Part shown: piece by piece, positions 8,416-16,284 of the stretch
Layout of the letters: each line of letters starts with the position of its first letter
How positions within the stretch are numbered: position 1 is the first letter of the stretch
Source: Pseudomonadota bacterium
Lineage (GTDB): Bacteria > Pseudomonadota > Gammaproteobacteria > Xanthomonadales > Xanthomonadaceae
Assembly: GCA_023394655.1 (NCBI GenBank)
Contig: JAEXAG010000034.1
Span: forward strand, 1 to 27,913
Length of the DNA stretch: 27,913 nucleotides
Direction of reading: 5' to 3'
Made by a program: the position numbers and the translations under genes
Notes under the pieces: generated by a model
What the model was told of the DNA's origin: nothing
Databases searched by the model: none
Seen by the model: only the letters and a program-made list of their open reading frames with translations

Positions 8416-9198
8416 TCAGCCCAGTGCCGCCTCGATCATCCGGCGCAGCAAGGGCTGCAAGCGGGCCGCCTTGTCGTCGTCCCACTCGAAGCTCGACTCG
8501 TCCATGTAGCAGCGCTGGCTGATCTCCAGCTGGACCGCCTCGACGCCTTGCTCCGGCCGCCCGTAGTGCCGGGTGATGTACCCGCCCTTGAAGCGTCCGT
8601 TGGTCACGAAACCGTACTCCGCCTGCGACAACAGTTCGTCTTCGATGCGCGCCTGCGTCACCGGCGTGCAACTCATGCCGCCGACGGTGCCCAGGTTGAG
8701 ATCCGGCAGCGGGCCATCGAACAGGAAAGGCAGCTCGCCGCGGATCGAATGCCCTTCCCAGAGCAGCACCCGGCCATGCGCCGTCTTCAGCCGATCGAGT
8801 TCTTCCGCCAACGCAGCGTGGTAGGGCCGCCACCAGCGTTCCACGCGCTCGCGCACTTCCGCCTCGTCCGGCTCCTGCCCTTCCAGATACACCGGCCCGC
8901 CATCGAACCGCACCGTGGGGCAGAGCCCGGTGGTGTTCTGTCCGGGATACAGGGAGACATCGTCCTCGCCGCGGTTGAGGTCGATGACGTAGCGCGAATG
9001 GGTCGGCACGATCATCGAAGCCCCCATCGTCCGCGCGAATTCGTACAGGCGGGCGATGTGCCAATCGGTATCCGGCACCGGACGCGCCTCCGGCGTCAGC
9101 CGCGCGGCAATCGCCTCCGGCAACCGGGTTCCATCATGCGGAAAGCTGACGAGCAAGGGCAGCGTCCCGCGATGCAGGGTGAAGATGTCGTTTTCCAT
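8416..9198 (-). CDS. hutG: N-formylglutamate amidohydrolase (deformylase)
   Basis: This 260-residue enzyme is of the family that hydrolyses N-formyl-L-glutamate to formate and glutamate, the last step of one histidine-degradation route. Recognisable blocks are LVSFPHDGTRLP near the N-terminus, DTDWHIARLYEFARTMGASMI, YVIDLNRGEDDVSLYPGQNT, LLWEGHSIRGELP and GYITRHYGRPEQGVEAVQLEISQRCYMDE, which contain the conserved His/Glu/Asp residues of the fold. There are no hutH, hutU or hutI genes in the window, so it is either an isolated hut gene or acts on another N-formyl amino acid. A -10-like TAGACT lies 6 nt before the ATG, without a Shine-Dalgarno sequence. It is convergent with recX. Confidence 0.9.
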   Translation of the reverse strand: MENDIFTLHRGTLPLLVSFPHDGTRLPEAIAARLTPEARPVPDTDWHIARLYEFARTMGASMIVPTHSRYVIDLNRGEDDVSLYPGQNTTGLCPTVRFDGGPVYLEGQEPDEAEVRERVERWWRPYHAALAEELDRLKTAHGRVLLWEGHSIRGELPFLFDGPLPDLNLGTVGGMSCTPVTQARIEDELLSQAEYGFVTNGRFKGGYITRHYGRPEQGVEAVQLEISQRCYMDESSFEWDDDKAARLQPLLRRMIEAALG

Positions 9199-9210
9199 CG
9201 CCCCAGTCTA
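9199..9210 (-). promoter_or_regulatory. -10 element of hutG (predicted leaderless start)
   Basis: On the minus strand TAGACT (9210-9205) is followed by GGGGCG and then the ATG at 9198. With the usual 6-7 nt from -10 to the start point, the transcript would begin at the start codon. No convincing -35 was found. Confidence 0.45.
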
Positions 9211-9245
9211 ATCCCTGTCGACATCGCGCCGACCCGCGGGCCGGT

Positions 9246-9251
9246 TATGCT
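9246..9251 (+). promoter_or_regulatory. Possible -10 of lemA
   Basis: TATGCT lies 27 nt before the lemA ATG, with the Shine-Dalgarno AGGGAGG at 9264-9270 in between. No clear -35 is visible. Confidence 0.4.
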
Positions 9252-9278
9252 TGGGCGCATCACAGGGAGGGCACGGCA

Positions 9279-9881
9279 ATGGCATTCACGATGGGCTTGA
9301 TCCTGCTGGCGATCATCGTCGGCGTGTTGCTCTGGGGCATGGGCATCTACAACGGGCTGGTGACCGCGCGCAACGCGTTCCGCAATGCCTTCGCGCAGAT
9401 CGACGTGCAGCTCCAGCGCCGCTTCGACCTGATCCCCAACCTGGTCGAAACCGCGCGTGCCTACATGTCGCACGAACGCGAGACGCTGGAAGCGGTGATC
9501 GCGGCACGCAGCGCGGCACAGAGCGGGCTGGCCGCCGCCAAGGCCAATCCGGGCGATCCCGCCGCGATGGCGCAGCTGGCCGCCGCGCAGAACCAGCTCA
9601 ACACTGGCCTCGGTCGCCTGCTGGCGGTTGCCGAAGCCTACCCCGATCTCAAGGCCAACCAGAACATGATGCAGCTCACCGAAGAGCTGACCAGCACCGA
9701 GAACCGCGTCGCGTTCGCGCACCAGGCCTACAACGACGCCGTCATGGCCTACAACAACCGCCGCGAGGTGTTTCCTTCCAACCTCGTGGCCAATGCCTTC
9801 GCCTTCGCGCAGGCCTCGCTGCTGGACATCCCGGAGGAGAAGCGCGAGGCGGTGCGCGAGGCACCGAAGGTCAGCTTCTGA
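9279..9881 (+). CDS. lemA: LemA family protein
   Basis: This 200-residue protein has one N-terminal membrane segment (about residues 3-22, LILLAIIVGVLLWGMGIYNGLV) and then a long helical domain with the family signature RNAFRNAFAQIDVQLQRRFDLIPNLVETARAYMSHE. The remaining helices include LTEELTSTENRVAFAHQAYNDAVMAYN and the PSNLVANAFAF motif. LemA proteins are helical-bundle envelope proteins of poorly defined role, usually beside membrane metalloproteases or TPM/YgcG-type proteins. AGGGAGG precedes the ATG by 8 nt. The M48 peptidase gene follows 37 nt downstream, so the two probably form a functional pair. Confidence 0.95.
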   Translation: MAFTMGLILLAIIVGVLLWGMGIYNGLVTARNAFRNAFAQIDVQLQRRFDLIPNLVETARAYMSHERETLEAVIAARSAAQSGLAAAKANPGDPAAMAQLAAAQNQLNTGLGRLLAVAEAYPDLKANQNMMQLTEELTSTENRVAFAHQAYNDAVMAYNNRREVFPSNLVANAFAFAQASLLDIPEEKREAVREAPKVSF

Positions 9882-9918
9882 TCGACCATCCCACCGGCCC
9901 TTCGCGCGGCAGCCTGCC

Positions 9919-11808
9919 GTGAACTTCTTCGAGCGCCAGGCGGCCGCGCGCCGCCAATCGAATCGCCTGCTGCTCCTGTTCGGGCTGGCGGTGATCGGCA
10001 TCGTCCTGGCCGTGGTCGGCGGCATCTGGCTGGTCTTTGGCCCGGAGCCGAAGCTGCTGGCTTTCGCGGCGCTGTCCGCGCTCGTGATCATCGCCGGCGG
10101 CTCGCTGTTCCGAATCAGCTCTCTCTCCGACGGTGGCGAGTCGGTCGCCCGCCAGCTCGGCGGCGTGGAAGTCCCCGAGGACACCATCGACCCCCATCTG
10201 CGCCGACTCCGCAACGTGGTGGAAGAGGTGGCGATCGCCTCCGGCGTGCCGATGCCGCGCTTGTTCGTGCTCGAACGCGAGGCCGGCATCAATGCGTTCG
10301 CGGCCGGCTATTCCCCGAGCGATGCCGCGGTCGCGGTGACCCGCGGCGCGCTGGAGCGCCTCAACCGCGACGAACTGCAAGGCGTCATCGCGCACGAGTT
10401 CAGCCACGTGCTCAACGGCGACATGCGCCTGAACATCCGTCTGGTCGGCGTGCTGTTCGGCATCCTGATGATCGGCCTGGCCGGACGGAAAGTCCTGGAG
10501 GGCCGCTGGATGCGGCGCAACGCGGGCGTGGTGGTCTTCGTCGCGTTCGCGATGATGGCCATCGGCTACGTCGGCCTGTTCTTCGGCCGCCTCATCAAGG
10601 CCGGCGTCAGCCGCTCGCGCGAGATGCTGGCCGATGCCTCCGCCGTGCAGTTCACCCGCCAGACCAGCGGGCTGGCCGGCGCACTCAAGAAGATCGGCGG
10701 TTTCGGTGACGGCTCGCGCCTGGCACACCGCGAAGATGCGGAGGAAATCAGCCACATGCTGTTCGGCGATGGCGTCGGCTTCAACGGGTTGTTCGCCACG
10801 CATCCGCCACTGTTGCAACGCATCCGCGCGCTGGAACCGGGCTTCGATGGCGACAAGCTGGCGGAACTTCGCAGCGGCTGGCTCCAATCGCCGCCGGACG
10901 GATTGGCGGAAGACCGGCTGCTCGGGCTGGCCGGAGAAGCATCTGCCCCCTTGCCCTCGCCCGCGCGTGAAATCGCGGTCACGCCCGGTGCGGTGGTCGA
11001 GCAGGTCGCGCAACCGGCCGACGATGATTACCACGCGGCGGAACGCATCGTCACCGTCCTGCCCGAGACGCTGCGCGCCATGGCCACCCGTCAGGATCAG
11101 GCCGTCGACCTGCTGCTCGGTCTCTTGATCGATGCCGACACCGCCATCGCCGATCGCCAGCACGCCGAGATCGGCTCACGCCTCGGCGAGCAGCATGCGG
11201 ACGCGGCCATCACGCTGGCGCGCGGCGCGCTGGCGGCGCTGCATCCGATGCTCCTGCTGCCGCTGGCCGCGCTCGCCTTCCCGGTGCTGCGGCGCCGACC
11301 GCGCGGGGAACTCGATGCCTTCCTCGACACCATCGATGCGGTGTCGCATGTCGATGGCGACATCTCGCTGTTCGAATACTGCCTGGCGCAAATGCTGCGG
11401 GTGCAGGTCCGCGAGGCGCTGGACCCGGCCCGGCACGCACGATTCGGCATGAAGAAGCTCGTCGCGCTCCGCCACGAGGCCACCACCCTGCTCACCGTCG
11501 TCGCACAGGCCGGCCACGCCGACGAGGCGACCGCCCGCCACGCCTACAACGCCGGCATTTCGCGCTTGTTCCCGCGCGATCCACTGCCGTTCCGGCCGCT
11601 TCGCGGCGGCGTGCAGGCGCTCGATGGCGTGTGGTCGCCACTCGATCGCCTCGATCCGCTTGCCAAGCAGGCCCTGCTGGAGGCCCTGACCACCACGGTC
11701 AGCCACGACGGTCGCATCAGCGTCGCCGAATCCGAATTGCTGCGGACCCTGTGCGCGGTGCTGCACTGTCCGCTTCCGCCCTTGCTCGGCGAACCGGGCA
11801 AGGGCTGA
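9919..11808 (+). CDS. M48 family membrane metallopeptidase with TerB-like C-terminal part
   Basis: This is a predicted 629-residue inner-membrane zinc protease. Two hydrophobic segments near the N-terminus (about 18-40 and 45-65) precede the catalytic domain with zinc motif HEFSH (159-163) and the third ligand Glu235 in EMLADASAVQF. Further membrane segments lie around 171-222. It is about twice the length of HtpX (about 290 residues). The C-terminal half has another hydrophobic stretch (about 440-457) and two similar acidic helix-loop segments (VDGD at 478-481 and HDGR at 596-599, each inside a hydrophobic helical context), which resemble TerB-fold repeats. I infer the GTG start at 9919 (MNFFERQAAARRQSN); an upstream frame overlaps lemA. 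Function is probably quality control of membrane proteins together with LemA. Confidence 0.88.
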   Translation: MNFFERQAAARRQSNRLLLLFGLAVIGIVLAVVGGIWLVFGPEPKLLAFAALSALVIIAGGSLFRISSLSDGGESVARQLGGVEVPEDTIDPHLRRLRNVVEEVAIASGVPMPRLFVLEREAGINAFAAGYSPSDAAVAVTRGALERLNRDELQGVIAHEFSHVLNGDMRLNIRLVGVLFGILMIGLAGRKVLEGRWMRRNAGVVVFVAFAMMAIGYVGLFFGRLIKAGVSRSREMLADASAVQFTRQTSGLAGALKKIGGFGDGSRLAHREDAEEISHMLFGDGVGFNGLFATHPPLLQRIRALEPGFDGDKLAELRSGWLQSPPDGLAEDRLLGLAGEASAPLPSPAREIAVTPGAVVEQVAQPADDDYHAAERIVTVLPETLRAMATRQDQAVDLLLGLLIDADTAIADRQHAEIGSRLGEQHADAAITLARGALAALHPMLLLPLAALAFPVLRRRPRGELDAFLDTIDAVSHVDGDISLFEYCLAQMLRVQVREALDPARHARFGMKKLVALRHEATTLLTVVAQAGHADEATARHAYNAGISRLFPRDPLPFRPLRGGVQALDGVWSPLDRLDPLAKQALLEALTTTVSHDGRISVAESELLRTLCAVLHCPLPPLLGEPGKG

Positions 11809-11823
11809 GCCGGATGGCCGGCC

Positions 11824-12036
11824 TCAGGGCAGCCGGCGACGGGAACGATCGCGGGTCGTCCTGAAACCGAAGATGCGGTAGAGCGGACAGAACCCGACCA
11901 CTGCGGTGAGCAGCGGGATCACGCCCAGCAGGCCGACGTAGCGCTGCGGTGCGGGCAGCATCGCGAAAGACGCCAGCAGCCCGATGCCCAGGACCGCACG
12001 AATGATGCGGTCCGTCTCCCCCATGTTGCTTTTCAT
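11824..12036 (-). CDS. DUF2892 (YgaP-like) small membrane protein
   Basis: This 70-residue protein has two hydrophobic segments (about 11-27 and 32-48) and the characteristic GFCPLYRIFGFRTTR ending with one conserved Cys. It matches the DUF2892/YgaP transmembrane family, which can occur fused to rhodanese domains, although here it stands alone. The first ATG (MKSNMGETDRII) is chosen because a G-run (GGGGGGA) lies upstream at suitable distance; an internal Met5 start is less likely. It lies 50 nt downstream of gor on the same strand, so it could be co-transcribed. Confidence 0.85.
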   Translation of the reverse strand: MKSNMGETDRIIRAVLGIGLLASFAMLPAPQRYVGLLGVIPLLTAVVGFCPLYRIFGFRTTRDRSRRRLP

Positions 12037-12085
12037 TGAAGTAATCCCCCCGGAATACGCCTCGGAAAGTACTCCAGGGCATGTT

Positions 12086-13438
12086 TCAGATCAAGACCAC
12101 TTCCTCGGCGCTGGTCGGGTGGATCGCCAGCGTCCGCTGCAGATCGCGGCGGGTCATGCCCATCCGCATCGCCACCGCGAAACCCTGAAGGATTTCGTCG
12201 CTGCCCGGCCCGACCAGATGCAGCCCGACCACGCGCTCGTCTTCGCCAACGCAGACCAGCTTGAACACGCTGCGATGCGGGCCATCGGAAAGCGCCTGCA
12301 ACATCGGGCGGAAATCCGCGCGGAACACGCGCACCGCCTCGTCACCATGGCGCTGGCGGGCCGCTTCCTCGCCGAGGCCGAGCGTGGCCAGCGGCGGATG
12401 CGCGAACACCACCGTCGGCACCTGCGCAAGCTCCAGCCGCGATTCGGCATCGCCACCGAACAGGCGATCCATGAGCCGGCGCGCGGCCGCGATCGCCACC
12501 GGCGTCAGCGGCGGCTGCGGCGTGACATCGCCCACGGCGAACACGTCCGGCCGGGCGCTGGCCTGCCACGCGTCGATCTTCACCCTGCCCTTGTCGTCGC
12601 AGCTGATGCCGGCCTCGTCAAGGCCGAGGCCGGCGGTCGCGGGACGGCGACCGGTGGCGAACAGCACGCGCTCGAACGGGCCATGCGCGCTGCCATCCGC
12701 ATCGAGCACACGCAGGCCCTCGCCTTCCGGCTGCAGGGCGGAAACCGCCGTGTCGAAACGGATGTCGATGCCGGCCTGCCGAAACGATTCCGCCAGGCGC
12801 CCGGTGATCTCGGCGTCGAAATCGGCGAGCAGGCGCGACTGCCGCACGAACAGGCTGACCCGGCTGCCGAGCGCCTGCAGCACGCTGGCCAGCTCCACGC
12901 CGACATAGCCGCCGCCGATGATGGCCACCCGCGACGGTGGCGCCTGCCAGGCGAAGAAATCATCCGAAACTTCACCGAGCTCGGCACCCGGGATGTCCGG
13001 CCTCGTCGGCTGGCCGCCGGTGGCGAGCAGGATTTTCGGCGCGCGCCAGCGCAATTCGCCGGCGATCACCGTTCCCGGTTCCGCGCACAGCCGCCCGCGT
13101 TGCGGGAACACCGCGATGCCGGCGGCTTCCAGCCTGCGCCGGTAGGCGGCGTGGATGTTCTCGATGTAGCTGCCGCGGCGCAGCAGCAACTGCTTCCAGT
13201 CGAGCGGCGCATCGGGCGGCAGCGCGAAGCCGAAGCCTCGCGCGGCCCGCAGTTGTCCGGCGAGTTCGGCGGCCTGCCACATCGCCTTCTTCGGCACGCA
13301 ACCGACGTTGACGCAGGTGCCGCCAAGGGCGCCGGGCTCCAGCAGCGCCACCTTCGCGCCATGGCTGGACGCGCGGAAAGCCCCGGCAAGGCCGCCGCTG
13401 CCACCGCCGATCACGATCAGGTCGAAATCCTCGCCCAC
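12086..13438 (-). CDS. gor: Glutathione-disulfide reductase
   Basis: This class I pyridine nucleotide-disulfide oxidoreductase reduces GSSG with NADPH in the cytosol. The FAD motif FDLIVIGGGSGGLA is at the N-terminus. The redox-active disulfide is in GGTCVNVGCVPKK. The NADPH Rossmann motif GGGYVGVELASVL is followed by VRQSRLLADFD, with Arg residues typical of NADPH preference. The C-terminus HPTSAEEVVLI carries the active-site HPT base. I choose GTG 13438 (MGEDFDLIV...) because AAGGAG (13450-13445) lies 6 nt upstream; ATG 13444 has zero spacing to that same sequence. ATG 13462 is too close to a -10-like TAGGCT (13470-13465) to lie in the transcript. It is preceded by the DadA-like gene on the same strand. 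Confidence 0.92.
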   Translation of the reverse strand: MGEDFDLIVIGGGSGGLAGAFRASSHGAKVALLEPGALGGTCVNVGCVPKKAMWQAAELAGQLRAARGFGFALPPDAPLDWKQLLLRRGSYIENIHAAYRRRLEAAGIAVFPQRGRLCAEPGTVIAGELRWRAPKILLATGGQPTRPDIPGAELGEVSDDFFAWQAPPSRVAIIGGGYVGVELASVLQALGSRVSLFVRQSRLLADFDAEITGRLAESFRQAGIDIRFDTAVSALQPEGEGLRVLDADGSAHGPFERVLFATGRRPATAGLGLDEAGISCDDKGRVKIDAWQASARPDVFAVGDVTPQPPLTPVAIAAARRLMDRLFGGDAESRLELAQVPTVVFAHPPLATLGLGEEAARQRHGDEAVRVFRADFRPMLQALSDGPHRSVFKLVCVGEDERVVGLHLVGPGSDEILQGFAVAMRMGMTRRDLQRTLAIHPTSAEEVVLI

Positions 13439-13464
13439 GTCCATCTCCTTGCACCGGGGCATCC

Positions 13465-13470
13465 AGCCTA
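13465..13470 (-). promoter_or_regulatory. Possible -10 of gor
   Basis: TAGGCT on the minus strand would start transcription near 13458, leaving a short leader with AAGGAG before the start codon. This helps decide the gor start. No clear -35 was seen. Confidence 0.35.
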
Positions 13471-13503
13471 GACGCGACGGCGTTCGCCGCGGGTGAGGCC
13501 GGA

Positions 13504-14763
13504 TCAGGCGAAGCGCTGCGGTGCGTAGGGTGCGGGATCGATGGCCGGCGCGCGGCCGGTCAGGAGATCGGCCAGCAACTGGCCGGTGCCGGCGCTCATG
13601 CCCATGCCCATCATCCCGTGCCCGGTGGCAAGCCAGGCATGGCGGCGTCCCGGCACCCGACCGATCAGCGGCACGTCATCGAGCGACATCGGCCGCCAGC
13701 CGTACCAGCGCTCGCGCACTTCCGGGCCGACCGGATCATGCAGGTATTCCGCCGCCGCGCGCTCCAGTGCCGCCAGGCGGCGCTCGTTGAGCCGGCTGTC
13801 GTAACCGGAGAACTCCATCGTGCTGCCCAGGCGATAGCCGCTGCCCCAAGCGGTGACGCACACCGAGCGCTCGCGCAGGATCAGCGGCCGTCGCGGCACG
13901 CGCGGCGGCGGCGAATAGGTGATCGAATAGCCCTTGCCCGGCTGGATCACGCCGCGCAACCAGCGCGCGCCGACGATATCGGCCAAGAGCGGTGACCACG
14001 CACCCGCGGCCAGCACCACGTCAGCCGCGCGCATCGTGCCGCGGCTTGTATGGACAATGCTGCCATCCGCCGTCTCTTCGAGTTGCCGCAGCGCGCAGTC
14101 CTCGATGATTTCCACGCCCAGCGCACGCGCGACCCGGGCCAGTTCGCGCACGTAGGCATCCGGGCGGAACATGGCATCGCCATCGAAACGGATGGCGCCT
14201 GCGACACCGGGCTTCACCGCAGGCTCCTCGCGCTCGTAATCGCGGCCGTCGATCAGCCGTGCATCGATGCCCAGCTCGGCCAGTAGCGGCAACTCGTGCT
14301 GCCCGGCCTCGAACATCGCGACATCGCGGAACACGTAATCCTCGCCGCTCTCGATGAACTCGCAACTCAGTGCGTGGCGCGCCACCCATTCGCCGATCCG
14401 CTCGCGCGAGTCGGCCAGCAACGCGTGCTTCGCCAGTGCGCTGCGCCGCCAGTCGCGCGGGTTGCAGCGCAGTGCGTAGCGCAGCAGCCAGCGCCAGAGC
14501 CTTGGGTCCATCCGCGGGTGCACGTACAGCGGGGCATCCGGCGTGCTCATCCAGCGCAAGGCCTTCATCACCGTGCCGGGGGCGGCCAGCGGCGGCGCAT
14601 GGCTGGGCGTGAGCGTGCCGCAGTTGCCGTGCGAGGCTCCGCCGCCGATCTTCCCGGCATCGATCACGGTGACCTGCCGGCCCGCCTCCGCCAGCGCCAA
14701 TGCACAGGAAAGGCCGATCGCCCCCGCGCCAACCACCACCACGTCATGTCGAGCATCCGCCAT
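13504..14763 (-). CDS. FAD-dependent D-amino-acid dehydrogenase-like oxidoreductase (DadA family)
   Basis: This 419-residue DAO-family flavoprotein starts with the dinucleotide-binding motif HDVVVVGAGAIGLSCALALAEAG and the DadA-like block GGGASHGNCGTLTPSHAPPLAAPG. The C-terminal flavin-contact region contains GWRPMSLDDVPLIGRVPG and ATGHGMMGMGMSAGTGQLLADLLTG. These enzymes deaminate D-amino acids or D-hydroxyproline to keto or imino products using a membrane or quinone acceptor. There is no alanine racemase, Lrp or hydroxyproline-pathway gene nearby, so the substrate is open and I do not assign dadA. It lies upstream of gor on the same strand (65-nt gap). A -10-like TAGAAT ends 6 nt before the ATG. 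Confidence 0.85.
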   Translation of the reverse strand: MADARHDVVVVGAGAIGLSCALALAEAGRQVTVIDAGKIGGGASHGNCGTLTPSHAPPLAAPGTVMKALRWMSTPDAPLYVHPRMDPRLWRWLLRYALRCNPRDWRRSALAKHALLADSRERIGEWVARHALSCEFIESGEDYVFRDVAMFEAGQHELPLLAELGIDARLIDGRDYEREEPAVKPGVAGAIRFDGDAMFRPDAYVRELARVARALGVEIIEDCALRQLEETADGSIVHTSRGTMRAADVVLAAGAWSPLLADIVGARWLRGVIQPGKGYSITYSPPPRVPRRPLILRERSVCVTAWGSGYRLGSTMEFSGYDSRLNERRLAALERAAAEYLHDPVGPEVRERWYGWRPMSLDDVPLIGRVPGRRHAWLATGHGMMGMGMSAGTGQLLADLLTGRAPAIDPAPYAPQRFA

Positions 14764-14775
14764 CCGGCAATTCTA
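14764..14775 (-). promoter_or_regulatory. -10 element of the DadA-like gene (predicted leaderless start)
   Basis: TAGAAT (14775-14770 on the minus strand) is followed by TGCCGG and the ATG at 14763. The expected transcription start coincides with the ATG, and no Shine-Dalgarno sequence is present. No convincing -35. Confidence 0.5.
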
Positions 14776-14945
14776 GGGGAACCGGCTTCCACCGAGGCGC
14801 GTCCAGACCCGACACGCCAGTCGTCCGACGTCAGGCAAGCCGGGGTCATGGTGGTGACAGGTGCATCGGCGGACATGACAGTTCCCCTGGCTGCATGTCC
14901 CGCCATCGTAGCGGGCGGGCAACACGCACCGTCCGTCGGAAAGCA

Positions 14946-14970
14946 CGACGGCCGCACCGGGCGGCCGTCG
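14946..14970 (-). terminator. Hairpin terminator after the SlyD-type gene
   Basis: A perfect 10-bp stem (CGACGGCCGC, 14946-14955, with GCGGCCGTCG, 14961-14970) closes a 5-nt loop. It lies about 24 nt downstream of the minus-strand gene ending at 14994. On that strand it is followed only by TGCTTTCC, a weak U-tract, so termination may be partial. The rest of 14771-14945 shows nothing convincing. Confidence 0.55.
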
Positions 14971-14993
14971 ATCAGCGTGCCGGGCGGACCCGG

Positions 14994-15476
14994 TCAGTGC
15001 TGGTGGCCGCCTTCACCGTGCACGTGGCCGTGCTCGATTTCCTCGGCGCTGGCCTCGCGCACTTCGACGATCTCGATTTCGAAATCGAGGTCCTTGCCGG
15101 CCATCGGGTGGTTGAGGTCGATGTCGACGGTGGTCATGCCGACCTTCTCGATCGTGACCGCACGCGGGCCGAAGTTGGTGTTCAGCACCACCTGCATGCC
15201 CGGCTCCAGCTTGCTGCCCTGGAAGTGCTTCTTCGGCACGCGCTGGGACATGCCCTCGCGGCGCTCGCCGTAGGCTTCCGCGGCCGGCACCTCGACGCTG
15301 AACTTGTCGCCGGCTTCGCGGCCTTCCATCGCCTTTTCCAGACCCGGGATGATGTTGCCGTGGCCGATCAGGATCGCCAGCGGCTCACCGCGCTCATGCG
15401 AGTTCTCCACCGGTTCCTGGCCCTTCTCGGCAACGGAGTAATGGAAGCGGACGGCCCGGTCTTTTTCAATCTTCAT
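14994..15476 (-). CDS. FKBP-type peptidyl-prolyl isomerase, SlyD-like
   Basis: This 160-residue cytosolic prolyl isomerase/chaperone has SlyD architecture: an N-terminal FKBP half (MKIEKDRAVRFHYSVAEKG ... ILIGHGNIIPGLEKAMEG), the inserted IF chaperone flap (about 70-125, including RREGMSQRVPKKHFQGSKLEPGMQV), then the returning FKBP strand LNHPMAGKDLDFEIEIVEVREA. It ends in a short His-rich tail EEIEHGHVHGEGGHQH that could bind nickel or zinc, as in SlyD, but without the long Cys-rich tail of the E. coli protein. The ATG at 15476 gives the family N-terminus; the longer frame upstream runs into the divergent NlpC/P60 gene. Confidence 0.92.
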   Translation of the reverse strand: MKIEKDRAVRFHYSVAEKGQEPVENSHERGEPLAILIGHGNIIPGLEKAMEGREAGDKFSVEVPAAEAYGERREGMSQRVPKKHFQGSKLEPGMQVVLNTNFGPRAVTIEKVGMTTVDIDLNHPMAGKDLDFEIEIVEVREASAEEIEHGHVHGEGGHQH

Positions 15477-15556
15477 GAGGTTCTCGCAATAAGCACTTGA
15501 AATGCAAAGGGGATTGGGGGCAAACTCCGACCCATCGGCCATCAGGAAAGCCCCGC

Positions 15557-16114
15557 ATGTCCGCCCATTATCCCGGCAGCCTGCCGACAGCGCCAGTTCG
15601 GATGCACCCGAGCGCCCTCGCCACCCTGCTGCTCCTTGTGTCTCCGGGAGCCTTCGCCGCCGAAGGGCCGAGCGCCGGCGCCGCTTCGATGGAATCGGCA
15701 AGCCCGACCACGGCGCCCGCGCGCGCGATGCAGGCCAATGCCGTGCTGATGCGCGCGATCAGCCTGGTCGGCACGCCTTACCTGTGGGGCGGCAACACGC
15801 CCGAAAGCGGCTTCGATTGCAGCGGCCTGGTCAATTACGTCTTCCGCGACATGCTCAACCTGCGCCTGCCGCGTACCTCGCGCGAACTTTCGGCGCTTTC
15901 GGCCCCGGCAATCGATTTGGCGGCGCTCGCCACCGGCGATCTGGTGTTCTTCGCCACCGGCGGCACCGTCACCCACGTGGGCATCTATGTCGGCGATGGC
16001 CGCTTCATCCACGCCCCGCGTACTGGTGGCACCGTGCGGATGGAGCGTCTGGATGGCCGCTATTGGCAGGCCCGGTATGCGGGCGCGCGCCGGGTTCTGG
16101 CCGGCGTTTCCTGA
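15557..16114 (+). CDS. NlpC/P60 family cell-wall peptidase (first copy)
   Basis: This 185-residue secreted endopeptidase would cut peptide cross-links in peptidoglycan. A hydrophobic signal segment (SALATLLLLVSPGAFAAEG, about residues 19-37) precedes a short linker and the C-terminal NlpC/P60 domain. That domain has catalytic Cys88 (GFDCSGLV), His140 (TVTHVGIYVGDG) and His152 (FIHAPR). I choose ATG 15557 because AGGAAAG precedes it; ATG 15602 (MHPSALAT) would give a shorter, equally plausible signal peptide. It is one of two tandem paralogues and is divergent from the SlyD-like gene. Confidence 0.92.
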   Translation: MSAHYPGSLPTAPVRMHPSALATLLLLVSPGAFAAEGPSAGAASMESASPTTAPARAMQANAVLMRAISLVGTPYLWGGNTPESGFDCSGLVNYVFRDMLNLRLPRTSRELSALSAPAIDLAALATGDLVFFATGGTVTHVGIYVGDGRFIHAPRTGGTVRMERLDGRYWQARYAGARRVLAGVS

Positions 16115-16159
16115 ATGCGGGAACTGTGCTCCGGGCGTGAAGCGGGAATGATGGAGATG

Positions 16160-16173
16160 TGACGCAAACGTCA
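16160..16173. promoter_or_regulatory. Inverted repeat TGACG-N4-CGTCA before the second NlpC/P60 gene
   Basis: A perfect 5-bp inverted repeat sits in an unusually AT-rich patch (about 16155-16230) between the two NlpC/P60 genes. Another TGTGAC occurs at 16179-16184. It could be a regulator site, but no regulator can be named. No clear -35/-10 pair was found in the 170-nt gap. Confidence 0.3.
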
Positions 16174-16284
16174 ATATTTGTGACACGCACCCCATCATTT
16201 AACCAATAATTAACGAAATCACAACACTTCTCTCGCGCTTCGTCGGCAAACTCACCGCTGGTTTAGCACAGTGAAGACCGCGTG

